Shown here: positions 45,351 to 57,929 of the stretch, piece by piece | Numbering within the stretch: position 1 is the first letter of the stretch | Layout of the letters: each line of letters begins with the position of its first letter | Source: Ilex aquifolium | Taxonomy: Eukaryota; Streptophyta; Magnoliopsida; Aquifoliales; Aquifoliaceae | Assembly (NCBI GenBank): GCA_951799425.1 | Contig: OX637405.1 | Span: forward strand, 27,444,635 to 27,508,634 | Length of the DNA stretch: 64,000 bases | Direction of reading: 5' to 3' | Program-made: the position numbers and the translations under genes | The notes under the pieces: model-generated | What the model was told of the DNA's origin: nothing | The model's input: the letters and a program-made list of their open reading frames with translations, nothing else | Database searches by the model: none

Positions 45351-46674
45351 ATGACTGACTTTAGCGGGGATGAGAAATGTTGAATCTAAGACATCTGAAT
45401 TAAAAAATTAGTAAATTTTGTACATCAAATAATTTAAAAATTTTCTTATAGTAATGCTCTTCATTTTTATTTTTTTTGGTTTTTTGATCAAGAAATACTT
45501 TTTTATATTAAAAACCTTAATAAAGCATAAAACATCCAATCCAAAAATAAAATAGACAAAAGACACCTAGCATATTCCTTGACGCGCTTCTTTTTGGATA
45601 ATCTACAATAACTGTGTAGGAGGGTTGTTAACCCATTGAATTGGGAGGTTGCCTCTCTGTTTCGATTGAGCCACCACATATGCAAGTCGGTTGTTTGATC
45701 GATCAACGAAGATGAAAAATAAGGAAAGGATCTGTTGCGCATAATCCCATATGTCCTTTTGGATTGGATTTATCTCTCTCAAAATTACTCCATGTCCTTT
45801 GTTAAGGGAGTCTATGAGAATTTTGGAATCAGGTTGCACACTTACCTTGAAAAAGCCTTCTTCCAAAATCATCTGGCAAGCTCTCCTAACAACACAAGCT
45901 TCAGAGACAAGTGGTGAGGTAGCTGCCATTGTCCCAGTTCTTCCTGCTATCAGATCTCCTCTATGGTCACAAGCAACTACATCGTAAGCTCCCCTATTGG
46001 TTTTGATTAAAAAAGCTCCATCACAATTAATAGTTATCCTTCTCGGAGATGACGCCTCCTAGTTAGGCAAAGGAGTTTTGCAAGTTTGTTGTTGTTTCTG
46101 AACCTCCGCTGTCTTTAGTAACTCTTGCATAAATGATGATGATGGTAGATCCATTCATTTCGTGCCTTCCAAATGGACCAACACAAATAGGACAAGAGTG
46201 GCTGTCCTCCATTGTAGGCATCAACTTCATTTTTTAAACACCAAAAAGCTTCAACCAGCCAAGTTTCCATTCTGCTAATATGATATCGATCAATCTAAAA
46301 TTCCAAAGAGGAGGAGACCCATACCTCTCTTGCCCAAGGACATAGAAGCAAAAGGCGTTCAGTGGTCTCTTCTTCTTCTCCACATATAGGACAAATGGGA
46401 TTCTTAACAACCCTCATCTTCCAAAGTTCTCATTTAGTTGCAAGGGCACCATTCGCAACTTTCTACATAAAAGATTGTATCTTTGGTGGTATTTTGAACT
46501 TCCAGATAGTTCTCCATAGTTCCTCAGGTACTTGAAAGGATGAGGATGTTTGGGATCTTCTCGAAATATTCAGCTTATGTTTCATTTGGAAGTGATATCC
46601 ATTCCTAACAAAATAAATTCCTGTTGTAGTAAATTGTCACCTTACTACATCCTCGTGTATTATTTCATTAAGGG

Positions 46675-47257
46675 TGATGGTACTCAAAATTAATCCTAAG
46701 TAGGAGTTCAGCCTAGGAGATCAGGTCCGGAGGTCGGTTCGAAGCTCTAGAGCTCAGAGGACCAGAGCTCGAGCTCCACCCAAGCGGAATAGTAGCCGAA
46801 ATGATAAGAAAGCAGCTGGATAACAGCTGGCACTCCCAAAACAGTAGCCAAGCAACATCCCAGGCGTAAAACTCTCAATCGACCAAGATCCCCTCCCAAA
46901 ATTAAGGGGGATCCCATGAACGAAGGGCAAGGATCTCGGTAGAGATCTCTTAGGGTTAGGAATAGCATTATAAGTACTGTACATTACCCCAAACATGAGG
47001 GAGAACCCTAGTAATCTAAAAAGGACTCTGTAAATTTCTTGGATGATGAATAAAGAGAGAGGAGCAAGAGCCTCCATTACAGAAATGGACTAGCCGAGCT
47101 CATCAGCCGGTGAACCACTATATCTCCATTGTGTTGCATATATTACACCTCGGATAACTAGAGCATTCATCCACCAAGTCAAGAGCCTTGTAGCTCAGAT
47201 CCATCCCGTACAATTGAACCCAAACCCACTGCTCATTCACGTGAAATAACACCATCT
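46675..47257 (+). repeat. Solo LTR of the Tat family inside the LINE
   Basis: A 583-bp LTR starting TGATGGTACTC and ending at ACACCATC, in forward orientation. It is flanked by AAGGG (46670-46674 and 47258-47262). It is younger than the LINE it interrupts. Confidence 0.9.
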
Positions 47258-49081
47258 AAGGGGTATTTGTAAAACTTTTCTGACCACCTCATATGGGAAA
47301 GTGGCCAACACCATATCTGTGTCCCATCTTTTTTGGGTTGGGATTATAAGCTACTGAACTGTACTTATCATACTTGCTTGTTCATTCAAAATACTTCCTA
47401 CTCAGGCACCCACCCAGAATCTAACTTAACTGCCATCACCGACTTGCCATAAGCACCCTTTGTCAAGGAGATCTCTATCATCCAGTAGGTTGTGCCAAAT
47501 CCAAGAGCTTGCAGCTTTAGGCTTGGCATCTCATATATATCTATCATGGAAGTATTTTGCTTTGAGAAGCTTCCCCCATAGTGAATTTGGGTTTTGGACT
47601 AGGTGTCATGCACGTTTTGCTAACAAAGCAGTGTTGAAAATTTCAATGTCCCTAAAACCCAAACCACCTTCTGTTTTCATCTTTGTAATGAGGTTCAAGT
47701 TCTTCCAATATACTCCCCTTCTTCCTTGAGGTCTTACTCCACCAAAATCTCTTAATACAAGTGGTGATTTCCTGACAAAAAGATTTAGAAAATTTGAAAT
47801 TTGTCATCGCATAAGCAGGTATCGCCTATACCACTGATGACTTTCAACCCTTGATGCTACTGAGAAGAAAATTGACTCGTCTGCAAATAGGAGATGAGAG
47901 ACTCTAGGGGCATATCTATTTAGCTGAAGACCTCTTACTGTCCCATTTTCCAAATCTCTTTGAATCAATCTGGTCAAACACTCCATAACCAAATTAAAGA
48001 GGTAAGGGGAGAGGAGGTCCCTTTGTCTCAAACCCCTACTAGGAATCAATCTTATAACTCTCTCTCTATTAACTATGATTTTATACCTCACTGTAGTAAC
48101 ACATTGCATAATCCTATTCATTCATCTGGGATGGAATCCCATTTTAGTTAGCAACCCCCTCAGAAAAATCCCACTCTACTCAGTCATAGGCCTTCGCCAT
48201 ATCGAGTTTGATTACCATTTGGTATTTCTTTGTCCTCCTCCTTGCTCTCATAGAGTGCAGAAAATATCTTGTGCCATAATGATGTTATCTTGAATCTGGC
48301 TTCCTCTTATGAACGCACTTTGATTTTACAAAATCAAGCAATGCATGAATTGTTTCAACCTGGATGCTATTAGCTTTGAAATAATCTTGCATGAGAAATT
48401 ACCACAACTTATAGGTCTCAAGTCCCCAACATATTCAGGGTTAGAAATCTTTGGAATCAGTGAGATATTAGTTTCATTCAAATCTTTTAAGAGAAAACCA
48501 GATTGAAAGAAAGCTGTGGAATACTATCCAATATCTTTGATAGAATCGCCCTGGTAAGCCATCTAGTCCAAGTGATTTGAGTGCTCCAAGGCTGAAAACT
48601 GTTTCAGTAACTTCCTCCATTGTCGGTTCTCTCTACAAAGTTTCATTCATTTGAATAATGACAATTTGAGGGATTACTTGTAAAGTCTGATGATAATCTG
48701 TTGAGCTTCCTAGAGTAAAAAGATGTTTATAGTAATCTTGTATAAGGCTAAGGATCAATTCTTTCCCAATAACCCACTCAACTTCAGAATTTGTGAGGTT
48801 GTAAAAGCTTATTTCGTTGCCTTCTCTGAATGGTAGTTGTACGGAAAAACTGAGTATTCTTTGCCCCCATAGTGAAGCCATTTAACCCTTGATCTCTGCC
48901 CCCAATACTTCTCTTATCTGATCCAAAGTTTTTCAATTTCATCTTTAAAGACTTCCTCCTCACTGTGGTCTACTCGTAGTTCTTGTCTATTCTGCACATT
49001 AATAAAATTTAACTTAAGAGCCCCAATTTCCTTTCTACTATTCTTGAAAAAACTGGAGCTCCAGCTTAAATCTCTGCTACA

Positions 49082-49845
49082 GTTCTTTAACTTGGCCTTC
49101 AAACGATACATTCTAGATCCTTCAACTTGCCTTCCCCAACTCTCTTTAATGACCTTAGTACACTGGTTTTCATCAGCTCAATAATATTCAAATTTAAAAC
49201 TATGCTTGACCCTGTTATTTGGTGGTTGAGTATCCAGAATAAATGGAGAGTGATCTGAACCTATAGCTGGAAGGGCAAAAACAACAGTATTAGGAAAAGC
49301 TACCCTCCAACTACACGTGGCTACTGCTCGATCTATAGTTCTTTAACTTGGCCTTCAAACGATACATTTTAGATCCTTCAACTTGCCTTCCCCCAACTCT
49401 CTTTAATGAACTTAGTACATTGGTTTTCATCAGCTCAATAATATTCAAATTTAAAACTACGCTTGACCCTGTTATTTGGTGGTTGAGTATCCAGAATAAG
49501 TGGAGAGTGATTTGAACCTATAGCTGGAAGGGAAAAAACAACAGCATTAGGAAAAGCTACCCTCCAACTACGCGTGGCTACTGCTCGATCTATAGTTCTT
49601 TAACTTGGCCTTCAAATAATACATTCTAGATCCTTCAACTTGCCTTCTCTAACTCTCTTTAATGACCTCAGTACACTGGTTTTCATCAGCTCAATAATAT
49701 TCAAATTTAAAACTACGCTTGATCCTATTTGGTGGTTGAGTATCCAGAATAAGTGGAGAGTGATCTGAACCTATAGCTAGAAGGGCAAAAACAACAGCAT
49801 TAGGAAAAGCTACCCTCCAACTACGCGTGGCTACTGATCGATCTA
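49082..49845. repeat. 256-bp tandem triplication inside LINE ORF2
   Basis: Three near-identical units start at 49082, 49338 and 49595. Each opens GTTCTTTAACTTGGCCTTCA, and the third ends where normal ORF2 sequence resumes at about 49845. Each covers the end of the endonuclease domain (SDHSPL segment). The units differ by a few percent. Confidence 0.95.
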
Positions 49846-50413
49846 ATCTTTCCTTAACATTTTTTGTCCCCTTTCTATGATTATTCCAAGTATATTTACA
49901 CCCTTTGCATTCAAGATCAATCAAATTGTTTCCATCCAGGAAATCCCTGAAGTTTCTTAATTTGTGATTTTCTCTCTGTCTTGTTCTTCTTTCTCTGTGA
50001 TCGAAACTATATCGTTGAAATCACCAATGCACATCCACGGAGAAACTAGGCTATTTCCATATGCTGCACGCCTCTCCCATTGTATTTTCCTCTCCTTGTA
50101 CTCTAGGTTCCCATAAACAAAACTCATGCACCAAGGACCTGAAATTCCCCTCCCTCGTATAGTAACATCAATTTGATTTTGGCTATACCCCTCCACCACT
50201 AAATTTGCATCCCCTGTCCACATCAAACATAGCCCTCCAGATAAGCCCTTAGGTTCAACCACAACTTTTCCGTCAAACCTCAACTCCCTCCTTAGTCCTC
50301 CAATCCATAATTCCTTATTTTTGTTTCACTTAAACACACCACCTAGGGTTTACATTGAACACAAAGGTCCTCAATCCTTGATAGTTCCATGCTACTAGTA
50401 TCATGATGAGGGA

Positions 50414-51955
50414 AGGGGGCGTGATTAGGCCCGCCTCCTTGACCTTAGTTGTAATTTCTTCATTCCATTCAACACACACTTCATGCAAGCTCTCAATGTT
50501 CTTTTGCCTCACCTTCTCGACAAATTTCTTCCTAGTATACTTACGAACTGATTTGTGTTTCACAGAAGGGAGCACCACTAATTCTTCAGGCTCTTGGACT
50601 TATATTTCTGCTCTCTAATTCCCACTCCTTCTTCACCAGACACATTCCCTTTCACAGAAGAAAAATCATCTTTCCCTTTTACTTGATAGAGGTAGCCATC
50701 ATCTCTCCTCTGTAGCTTAATTGCCTTTTGGTTTGACATATGCCATGCAAATGTCAACAATTTCTTCCATGTTTGCTAAAGGAATGGAGTTGATTTCCTG
50801 TATGAATTGGAACTTGGAAAGGCTATAATTTTGAGGCTTGGTTAAGGTTTGGGGCTTGGTGAAGGTCTGGGGGATTGGTGTTGTCTCATAGATAACTATG
50901 GAATTAGTCATTGTTGGGTAAATTGGGTTTGGGCTTTTTGTTTTACCAAGTTCTTGTAAGGTTATGTTTTCACATGGGTTCATCAGCTGTGTGAACTGGT
51001 TTTGGGTTATGTCCAAAGAAGAGCATGATAAGCTTTTTTGTGTGTGGGTGGACTTGGTCTGAAAAAATGAGGTTTCCATTTGCAAAGTATGGGCCGGTTC
51101 CAAAACTGGGATTGCAATGGAATTTTCTTGCAAATCAGTGCTATGTCTAGGTTGTAGGATATTTTCTTTTGGTATTGTGTGTGAAAAGGTATCTTTAGGG
51201 TTAGTTTCAGAAAGTAGAAAGGGTTAATTAGTGAGTGGCAAGGAAGACGAGAGCAATTCTATTACCTCTTGTACTGGCTGTTTTTCTATTATTGGGGCAT
51301 CCAATCTGCTTCTGCCACATACCCTTATTGGTGTCATTGTCTCGTTGGGTTCAGCCAAATATCGCACCACTATCTGAATCTCACACCCATTCTGACTTGC
51401 AACATATTCACCCTCTATCCACGTGTCCTTGTGTGATGACTTCTCACGCCCCGCCTATATTTCTATATTCATTGGATGTTTCGCCGGACGTGATTTGAAA
51501 TCCTGATGATGCCATTACTGCTCTCAATTGTGGCTCATAAGCCTCTTGTTGTTCTGGGGGCAGTGGGTTCTCACACTTGGATTGATCATGGCCTACACGC
51601 CCACATTTGTAACAAAACTCACCAAGGCGTTCTTACATCACAGAAATCCTTCTATCGGGTTGTCCTGGACGAGGCATCCAGAAATGTGTTGGTATGGGTT
51701 TTGTGAGATCAATCGTTACTCTTGTCCTCAAATAATTCCTCCACAAAATTCTTTTGTACAAGGGGACTGGTTTCCCAAGTGCTTTCGCTATACGAAGCGC
51801 ATTCTCAGGTGTAATTAAATTCGGCGGTAAGCCATGTGCTTGAACCCAAAAATCAGTGGTGTAAAAATTGAGCTCTGAACATAGATAATTCGGCTGCCAT
51901 TGCTTGAGCACTAGGTGATGCCATTTAATAGACCAAAGACTAAGTTGTAATGTTC
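50414..51955 (-). pseudogene. LINE ORF1, 5'-truncated
   Basis: The truncated start encodes a DUF4283-like RNA-binding segment (SLWSIKWHHLVLKQWQPNY, FWVQAHGLPPNLIT). A CCHC zinc knuckle (CYKCGRVGHDQSKC, about 51570-51610) follows, then a Thr/Pro/Gln-rich tail with nuclear-type basic stretches. It is typical of plant L1 ORF1 proteins, which coat the LINE RNA. It contains several stops and frameshifts. Confidence 0.8.
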
Positions 51956-51984
51956 AAAGTAACTCAAAATAATAACCCTTATAT

Positions 51985-52210
51985 TATGTCATTCAACAAT
52001 GTTATGTTGGTCTTGATAAAATAATAATAATGTTATACTGACCAAGATTTTTTACCAAAATTTTCATCTTAAGTGATGTGGCACGGTTTTTACCATCAAA
52101 TAAGTAAGTCTCATTAATATTCAATGATAGAGATTGTACCACATCACTTAAGATTAAAAATTTAATAAAAAATTTGATAAGCATAACATTGTTAGATATC
52201 ACTCGACGTA
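51985..52210. mobile_element. Foldback MITE
   Basis: About 215 bp with long inverted arms. AACAATGTTAT near the left end pairs with ATAACATTGTT near the right. A perfect 14-bp pair, CTTAAGTGATGTGG and CCACATCACTTAAG, lies nearer the centre. Flanks ATGTCATTC and ATATCACTC are a possible imperfect 9-bp duplication. It is non-coding and is absent from the paralogous segment near 61715. Confidence 0.65.
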
Positions 52211-53630
52211 TTTTGTTACCTTCATAATTAGACTTTGTTTATTAATTTGTGACAGGAAAATAGAATTATGATAATAGTGCCAATTCATTAGTCAGAGCTC
52301 TTAGGCAAGTAAAAAGGTCTCACAATATGTAAAAGCATACAATTCGTCACCAAATATATCAGGTCATCGTCAAATATTCCATCTATGAAATCAGGTATGA
52401 CGAATACATACTCAGATGCCACTTTCCCTGAGTTCTTTACTCAATTATTTAACTTTCTTTCGTAAGCTTCATCGTCAACTTTTCTGTCTTCTTTCCTCTG
52501 TTTCATTTATGATTAGAATGTTTTATATTTCGAAGTATCAATCTTTCAGCGTTGTACATTTATTTCTCATTTTATAAAAATATATTTTTAAAATTTTTCA
52601 ATTAATGGGTACAAAACATTTAAACTAGAATCAATGACTTTAAATCAACTAACAGTACCGTATCTATATGGTATCGTATTTTTTTTTTTTTTACTACAAG
52701 GTGTTTAGACTTGCGTCAATTATTCCCCTCAAACTCAGCGGTTGGTCATCATTGCTTGAGCTGGATTAGAGTATGTCCCTAAGGGTGTGTTTGGCAATTC
52801 ATGGATGGACTGGACTGGTTTGGATTTAAATCCAAAACCAGTCCAGTGAAATCCCAATGAGCCGGATTTGTAAGGGGATAAAAAAAATTGTGTTATCCAA
52901 TCCCTCTTTTGGATAGTGCATTATGATATAATTGGGATATGGACAAATTACAATTTTTTATTAAACATCTAATACCTTTGACATTAATTGACCATTTTAC
53001 CCTTGAATCCTATTCAATCCTATCTCTTGATTACCACTTTTTTTTTTTTTTACTTTTTGATCATTGTTACCACTTTAATATTGTGAAAAATATAAAAATA
53101 CTTATGAATATACGAAAAATTACTTCACAACCCAAATTCACATGAACTATTGTTATAATTAACTGTATTTAAAAAAAAAAAATTAAAAGAAGAAAATTTT
53201 ATTTCTAATCACCAAAAAAAATACAAGAAGCCGGTATGGAAAAAACCATATACAAACCTCCCCATCCGCCGCCACCCCCCCCCCCCCCCCCCCCCTTTTT
53301 TTCCTTTCCATTGTCTTCGCCAAATTTATAGAAATTTCTCCATCTCAACTCAACTCCACAAAACCTCGCCCCTGCTGTTCTTTGGATTCATGCTCATACT
53401 TTGACAGAGTTTTACACCGGTTGTTAGCTCTCTAACAGGCTAAGAAAGCACAATCATAGATACAAACATATTCATTGAGATTCCATTGTTGGCGAAATCA
53501 CGTATGTTTACTTGTTTCTTCATCAAATGAACTCTCAGATGACTCAAATTATTATTTGAGACTATAACAATAATCTATTATTTACTGCATCTCTTCCCCA
53601 AAAAAAAAAAAACAATCATTAATCAATACG

Positions 53631-53964
53631 ATTCAACTTCTGATCAAGCTCTGCCTGATTCCTTGAACATGTATGTACAGCAGCACCAAACCCAGCAAGT
53701 TCCTCCACAATGGCATGTCTAAAATTCAAACACAAACCCAAATTACCCATCATAAAAATCTTTCAAAAAACAAAATACACAAAAAAATTCTTTCGAAAAC
53801 CCAAATAACCGATCAGAACAATCATTCAAATATCAAAATACCCAAAAAAATTCACACATAAGCCCAAGTAACCCATTAGAACAATAAACCAATATACCTA
53901 AAAATCTAATACCCAAATGACCCAACAGAACAAAAAATAAATCTGATTACAAAATACTTCATTG

Positions 53965-54028
<64 letters not shown>

Positions 54029-54070
54029 TACAAACCCAATGCCTCTGGTTCCGCCTGTGACAAGAGCAGT
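53631..54070 (-). pseudogene. Captured fragment of a tropinone reductase-like short-chain dehydrogenase gene
   Basis: On the minus strand, 54070-54036 encodes TALVTGGTRGIG, the NAD(P)-binding TGxxxGIG motif. It is followed by a GT donor. After a 317-bp intron (53719-54035, containing the GA repeat) and an AG acceptor, 53718-53631 encodes HAIVEELAGFGAAVHTCSRN and then QAELDQKLN. Split-codon phase and order match plant tropinone reductase-like SDR genes. Homology stops abruptly at both ends, so only parts of two exons were taken, from genomic DNA and not from cDNA. It cannot be functional. Family assignment is secure; the exact donor gene is not known. Confidence 0.88.
53967..54024. repeat. (GA)n microsatellite
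   Basis: A pure run of about 29 GA dinucleotides inside the captured dehydrogenase intron. It is likely polymorphic in length. Confidence 0.97.
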
Positions 54071-55190
54071 AGGTAGGTGAAACGGAAGGGAAAAGGGGTA
54101 AAAACCCTACTTTGTGCTTTACTGTTAAAGGGTAATAACGTAATTTCGTGCTTTATCCAGCCGGTGGGCTTAGAAATCCCAAAGTCCAGCTGGGTTTCGT
54201 GTATCCGGATCAGATGGGATTTGGGGCCTAATTGACTACGGCCCGGGTAATTTAACCCAACGAAAATCCAATTCCATTTGTACAACCTAAAGCTGGGATA
54301 TGTGGGCCCCCAGATTTTTTTATCCAATCCTACATGTCCTATCCGCCTTTATCCATTCAAACAAACACACCCTAAAGGGATAAAAGTGGCTAGCCTTTAT
54401 GGGATATGAGAAGGGATTGAACCTGAGACCTTTGTGATACTAATAGTCATATGAACTACCCCTAAATATTAGTATCGTGAACTTATCCCCATTATTATGT
54501 GGCCGTCAGGCCCTAATTATGCAAACATATATGTAAACAACTTCAAATGATAGCAAAGCTTAATTAGTAATACGACTTCAAATCTTCTTAATTTCTCATT
54601 GACTTCATAGAAAAGGTCATCGCTAGACATCATCGCCTTTTCTAACAATCCGTGGATTTGGCATCCTGATTATTTTGAATTTGCTTCTCTTTCCTTTTTT
54701 TGAATGAATAAAAGGTTCTTTTTACTTTCCATTTTCGTGTATGGTGGCGATCTTACATTGAAAAAAGATAAAAAAGTAAATCAAAACAAAACATTGTTCT
54801 TCTAGATGGCATGTCATGTCTTATTTTAATAAGATTGTTGCAGGGTGTAGAAATTTGTGTAGGGTAATGTCTTTTAAATCTTTAAAAATATATGAACAAA
54901 TATACAATGTATGAGACTATTTGTGATCTTGACCCAAATAAAAAAAGACTATTTGTGACAATGGTAAAAGGGAATTTTCCAATTTAAGCAGACAATAATT
55001 CCTGTTCATCGGTTGTAGATCCATCATTAACTTAACATGATCAACACACTCTAAACTCTAACGGGTAGATAAAGTGATACTAGAGACCGAGCTATATCAA
55101 CTCAAATATCATGAGTTTGAATTTTGATAACTCTTTAGGGCTAGGTCATGAGGGATTTATCCCTCATGAATACCCTAGTCCCGGTATTGA

Positions 55191-56269
55191 TAGAAGTGTA
55201 ACTTGGACGGGTCAACCCGAACTCAACCCAAACACAACCCGAAAAAAAAAAATGACTTGGGTTGAAATTTTTAATACTTGGGTTGGGTCTGAGCAAAAAA
55301 ATCCCAACCTGAATTGAATTCGGACAGGTCTCGGGTTACCGGGTTCAACTCGAATATTAAAATCAAGTTGCCTGAATATACATAAATATATAAATATATT
55401 TTAACTAGGGTTAACTCTTCAAACTTTCACTTCACACCCGTACGCCTGCCTCACTCTTAGATCCCTTTCTCACTCTCAAATCCCTTTATCCCCTGCTCAC
55501 TCGTCTGAGACTCTGAGTGTCGTTTCAGATTCTCAGCCTCCCCCTCTCCCCAGCGTCTCCTCTCTCTCTCTGCCTCCACCTCTCACTCCCTCTCCCTTCA
55601 TCTACGACTCTTCCTTCATCTCAGATCACTTGAAAAAATCAGATCTACAGTTGAAAAAATCAAATTTATACTTCAAAAAATCGGATCTCATCTTAGATCA
55701 AATCTGTGCCTCTCCCTTCATCGATCTCAGACAAGATCAGGTATGTAATTTCCATTTTTTTTTTTTTCAGAATTTAGATTTTTTTTCATATTTTTTATTT
55801 TTAATTTTCATTTTTATTTTCAGAATTTTTTGAAGTGCAAAATTTTTTGATTTCATTTTCATTGTCAGATTTTTTCAAGTGCAAAATTTTATTTCAGATT
55901 TTTTCAAGTGTAAATATAAAATGACTAAAGAGGTAAATTTTGTTTTTTTTTTTCTTTTTAAACAACTAAAACTGCTACATGAATCTCAGATCATATTTTT
56001 TTTCTTATACAAGAAGAAATTTGGGCTTGAACGATTTCAACCTAAATTGAACCCGAAACTCAACCTGAATTACGTAATCCGAATCCAACCCGAATTTCAA
56101 CCCGAATTAAGTAATCTGAATTCAACCCGAGTCCACCCGAATGAAACTCGGGCAGTACTTGGGTTTAGTACCTTAGGTTAAGGTTAAGGGTAAGATTAAA
56201 GATTATATACCTATAGCTGGACTAGGGTTGATCTCTCAACCCGCCTACCCCTCCCGAATTGCACCCCTA
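55191..56269. mobile_element. hAT-like non-autonomous element, long form
   Basis: The left end TAGAAGTGTAACTTGGACGG and the inverted right end TAGGGGTGCAATTCGGGAGG match the ends of the small element at 62280-62840. Subterminal GGGTTCAACCCGAA-type repeats are shared. The interior has a pyrimidine-rich stretch (about 55440-55620) and AT-rich runs. I found no matching 8-bp duplication, and no transposase is encoded. Confidence 0.6.
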
Positions 56270-57929
56270 GACGTGGACCGAATTGGGGAGAGGATTAATC
56301 GAGGTATGTTGAAGTATAAATACTTAAGTTACACCTTTTCCAATAACTTAAAACTTTTGAAAAGGGTGTAACTTAAATATCACATTTTTTCAACAAAATG
56401 CGCATAAATTGACTCGAACACCTTCAACGGTTAAACTAAAAAAGAAGTGATCAACACACTGTTGTATGAGATAAACCACCTTTATCATGTCCACCTTAAA
56501 ATAGGGGCGACTCAACACAAAATGGGGCCCAAAGCAAAAATTTAAATGAGGCTTCATTAATTTTTAATTTATTAAATTTTTGTATTCAAGTTTGTAACAT
56601 GTTTTTTCAATAGATAGTATAACTAATCCGAACAAAGCATGATGCATGATATAATGATACAATACAATTTTATTAGATTTAATGATAATATAATCAATTA
56701 AAAGAAATAAAATTATAATTAACAAAATTAAGCCAAATATCATAGACTCAAATGATATTTTATGTTGCCGTTAACAACATAAACAAATGCTCAACAAATT
56801 CAAATCATATCTAAAAAAACTCTAAATTTTATTTTCTTTAAGGTACTAAAATAAAATTGAACTTAATCGAATATATATTTAAAATTTTTATTTAAACATT
56901 AGACTTAATTAAAACACAATAAAATGGAATCCTAATCAATTGAACCGACACTCATCTTAAATGAACTCGGATTGCATGTGAAACTGTTTAAACACTAAAC
57001 TAAAATTGTGAAATTTGTCTAAAATCTTGTAAAATTCCGTTCTGATACAATGTTGAAGATGCCAACAAGTATTCTGGAAGATTCCTACATTAATTTGGAA
57101 GGTTATACTGGAATTGACATGCTCTAAAATGATACTATGGGATAAAATTGAATTGGATAAACAATTCTATCCAACCAAACAATCCTTGATAGGAGGGTTG
57201 GGTTGGAGAATTTCAAAACAGTGACACAGCTTGGTGGTTGCATACATCACTAGCGACTCCAATAAAATGTAAAAATGCATACACGTGACCCTTTGCACAC
57301 TGATTATTCCATGTAGAATTTGGTGCACAGGACGATTTTATGGGGTCACTAAAAAAGAAAGGCCATCGTAACGTCAATGGCGGAAAACTGCACATCATTG
57401 GAACTAATTAGGATGGGATATTGAATGGATTTGCTCCTAGTAGTGACGTTGCAGGTTGGCCTGTCAATGGAGCAAATTGTAATCTTTATTCGATTTAAAT
57501 TCGAGTATATCTATTTATCCGAATCTAATTAAATTTTTTTAAACAGATTTGATTTTGGGTACATGTAAATCCGATCTGCACACACACCCACACATATATA
57601 TATATTTAATTAAGAGAAATTATTATATATACATACATACTTAGATTATTAATAAGATTGACATCAAATTAAACATAAATTATTGAATAGAATGATTTGT
57701 TGATTAAATTAAGTTAAAAATTAACTTAAATTAAATAAAATTATTAATTTTTTATGAAATTTTGTTAGGATTCAAATTTTCAGATCAAATTAGATAATCG
57801 GATCGGATATTCAATTATTAAAGGGTGTGGATATGAATTAAGATTTTAAAATTTATAGAATAAACGGATCGGATTCGTATTTCGAATTCGGATGATCAAT
57901 CCGATGACAACCTTAATCAAAGATTTGAG
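56270..57929. other. AT-rich intergenic DNA with decayed repeats
   Basis: No gene is seen. A near-perfect 15-bp inverted pair (AAGTTACACCTTTTC at 56326 and its complement at 56359-56374) could fold as a hairpin. At 57456-57911, ends of the form GGCCTGTCAATGG and GATGACAACC with CGGATCGGAT repeats suggest an old hAT-like MITE. Neither is firm. Confidence 0.45.

Larger units (their letters stand above)
45603..50404 (-). pseudogene. LINE ORF2: endonuclease, reverse transcriptase, zf-RVT, RNase H
   Basis: It starts MILVAWNYQGLR (50404). The AP endonuclease-like domain (about 50400-49690) has WMCIGDFNDIVSI and the closing GSDHSPL. RT (about 48700-47480) has GLRQRDLLSPYLFNLVMEC and HLLFADESIFF. 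In the latter the catalytic FADD has become FADE. The zf-RVT region (about 46460-46340) has CPICGEEEETTE. An RVT_3 RNase H (about 46030-45603) has EACVVRRACQMILEEG and PDSKILIDSL. Frameshifts and stops break it throughout. It is interrupted by a solo LTR between the RT and zf-RVT regions. Confidence 0.88.
45465..51955 (-). mobile_element. Plant L1-type LINE, 5'-truncated
   Basis: Read on the minus strand, it has ORF1 with a zinc knuckle, then ORF2 with endonuclease, RT, zf-RVT and RNase H, and an A-rich tail (the T-rich stretch at about 45465-45487). The 5' end stops inside ORF1, typical of incomplete reverse transcription. It carries a solo LTR (46675-47257), an internal 256-bp triplication (49082-49845) and many stops and frameshifts, so it is long dead. 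It is absent from the paralogous site between 61700 and 61720. I could not fix a target-site duplication. Confidence 0.9.
52783..54372. mobile_element. Non-autonomous PIF/Harbinger-type transposon with captured gene fragment
   Basis: The ends are inverted (GGGTGTGTTTG and CAAACACACCC) and flanked by TAA on both sides (52780-52782 and 54373-54375). This TIR type and 3-bp TAA duplication are typical of PIF/Harbinger. The paralogous locus has the single TAA at 62260-62262, so the whole 1590 bp came in as one unit. No transposase is seen. The interior carries a poly-C run (about 53275-53296), a 58-bp GA repeat and a fragment of a short-chain dehydrogenase gene on the minus strand. Confidence 0.85.
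52218..55040. repeat. Segmental duplication blocks Z and W (pair with 61712-63479)
   Basis: 52218-52780 aligns with 61712-62259, and 54373-55040 aligns with 62260-63479 once the hAT element there is removed. Shared runs include GTGCCAATTCATTAGTCAGA and AAATGATAGCAAAGCTTA. The Harbinger-type element 52783-54372 splits them. There is no gene of its own. Confidence 0.88.

Noticed and set aside
53959-54327. Open frame with a poly(Leu-Ser) tail on the minus strand
   Set aside because: The tail is the translated GA microsatellite, and the rest is transposon end sequence. The real signal there is the dehydrogenase fragment in a different reading.
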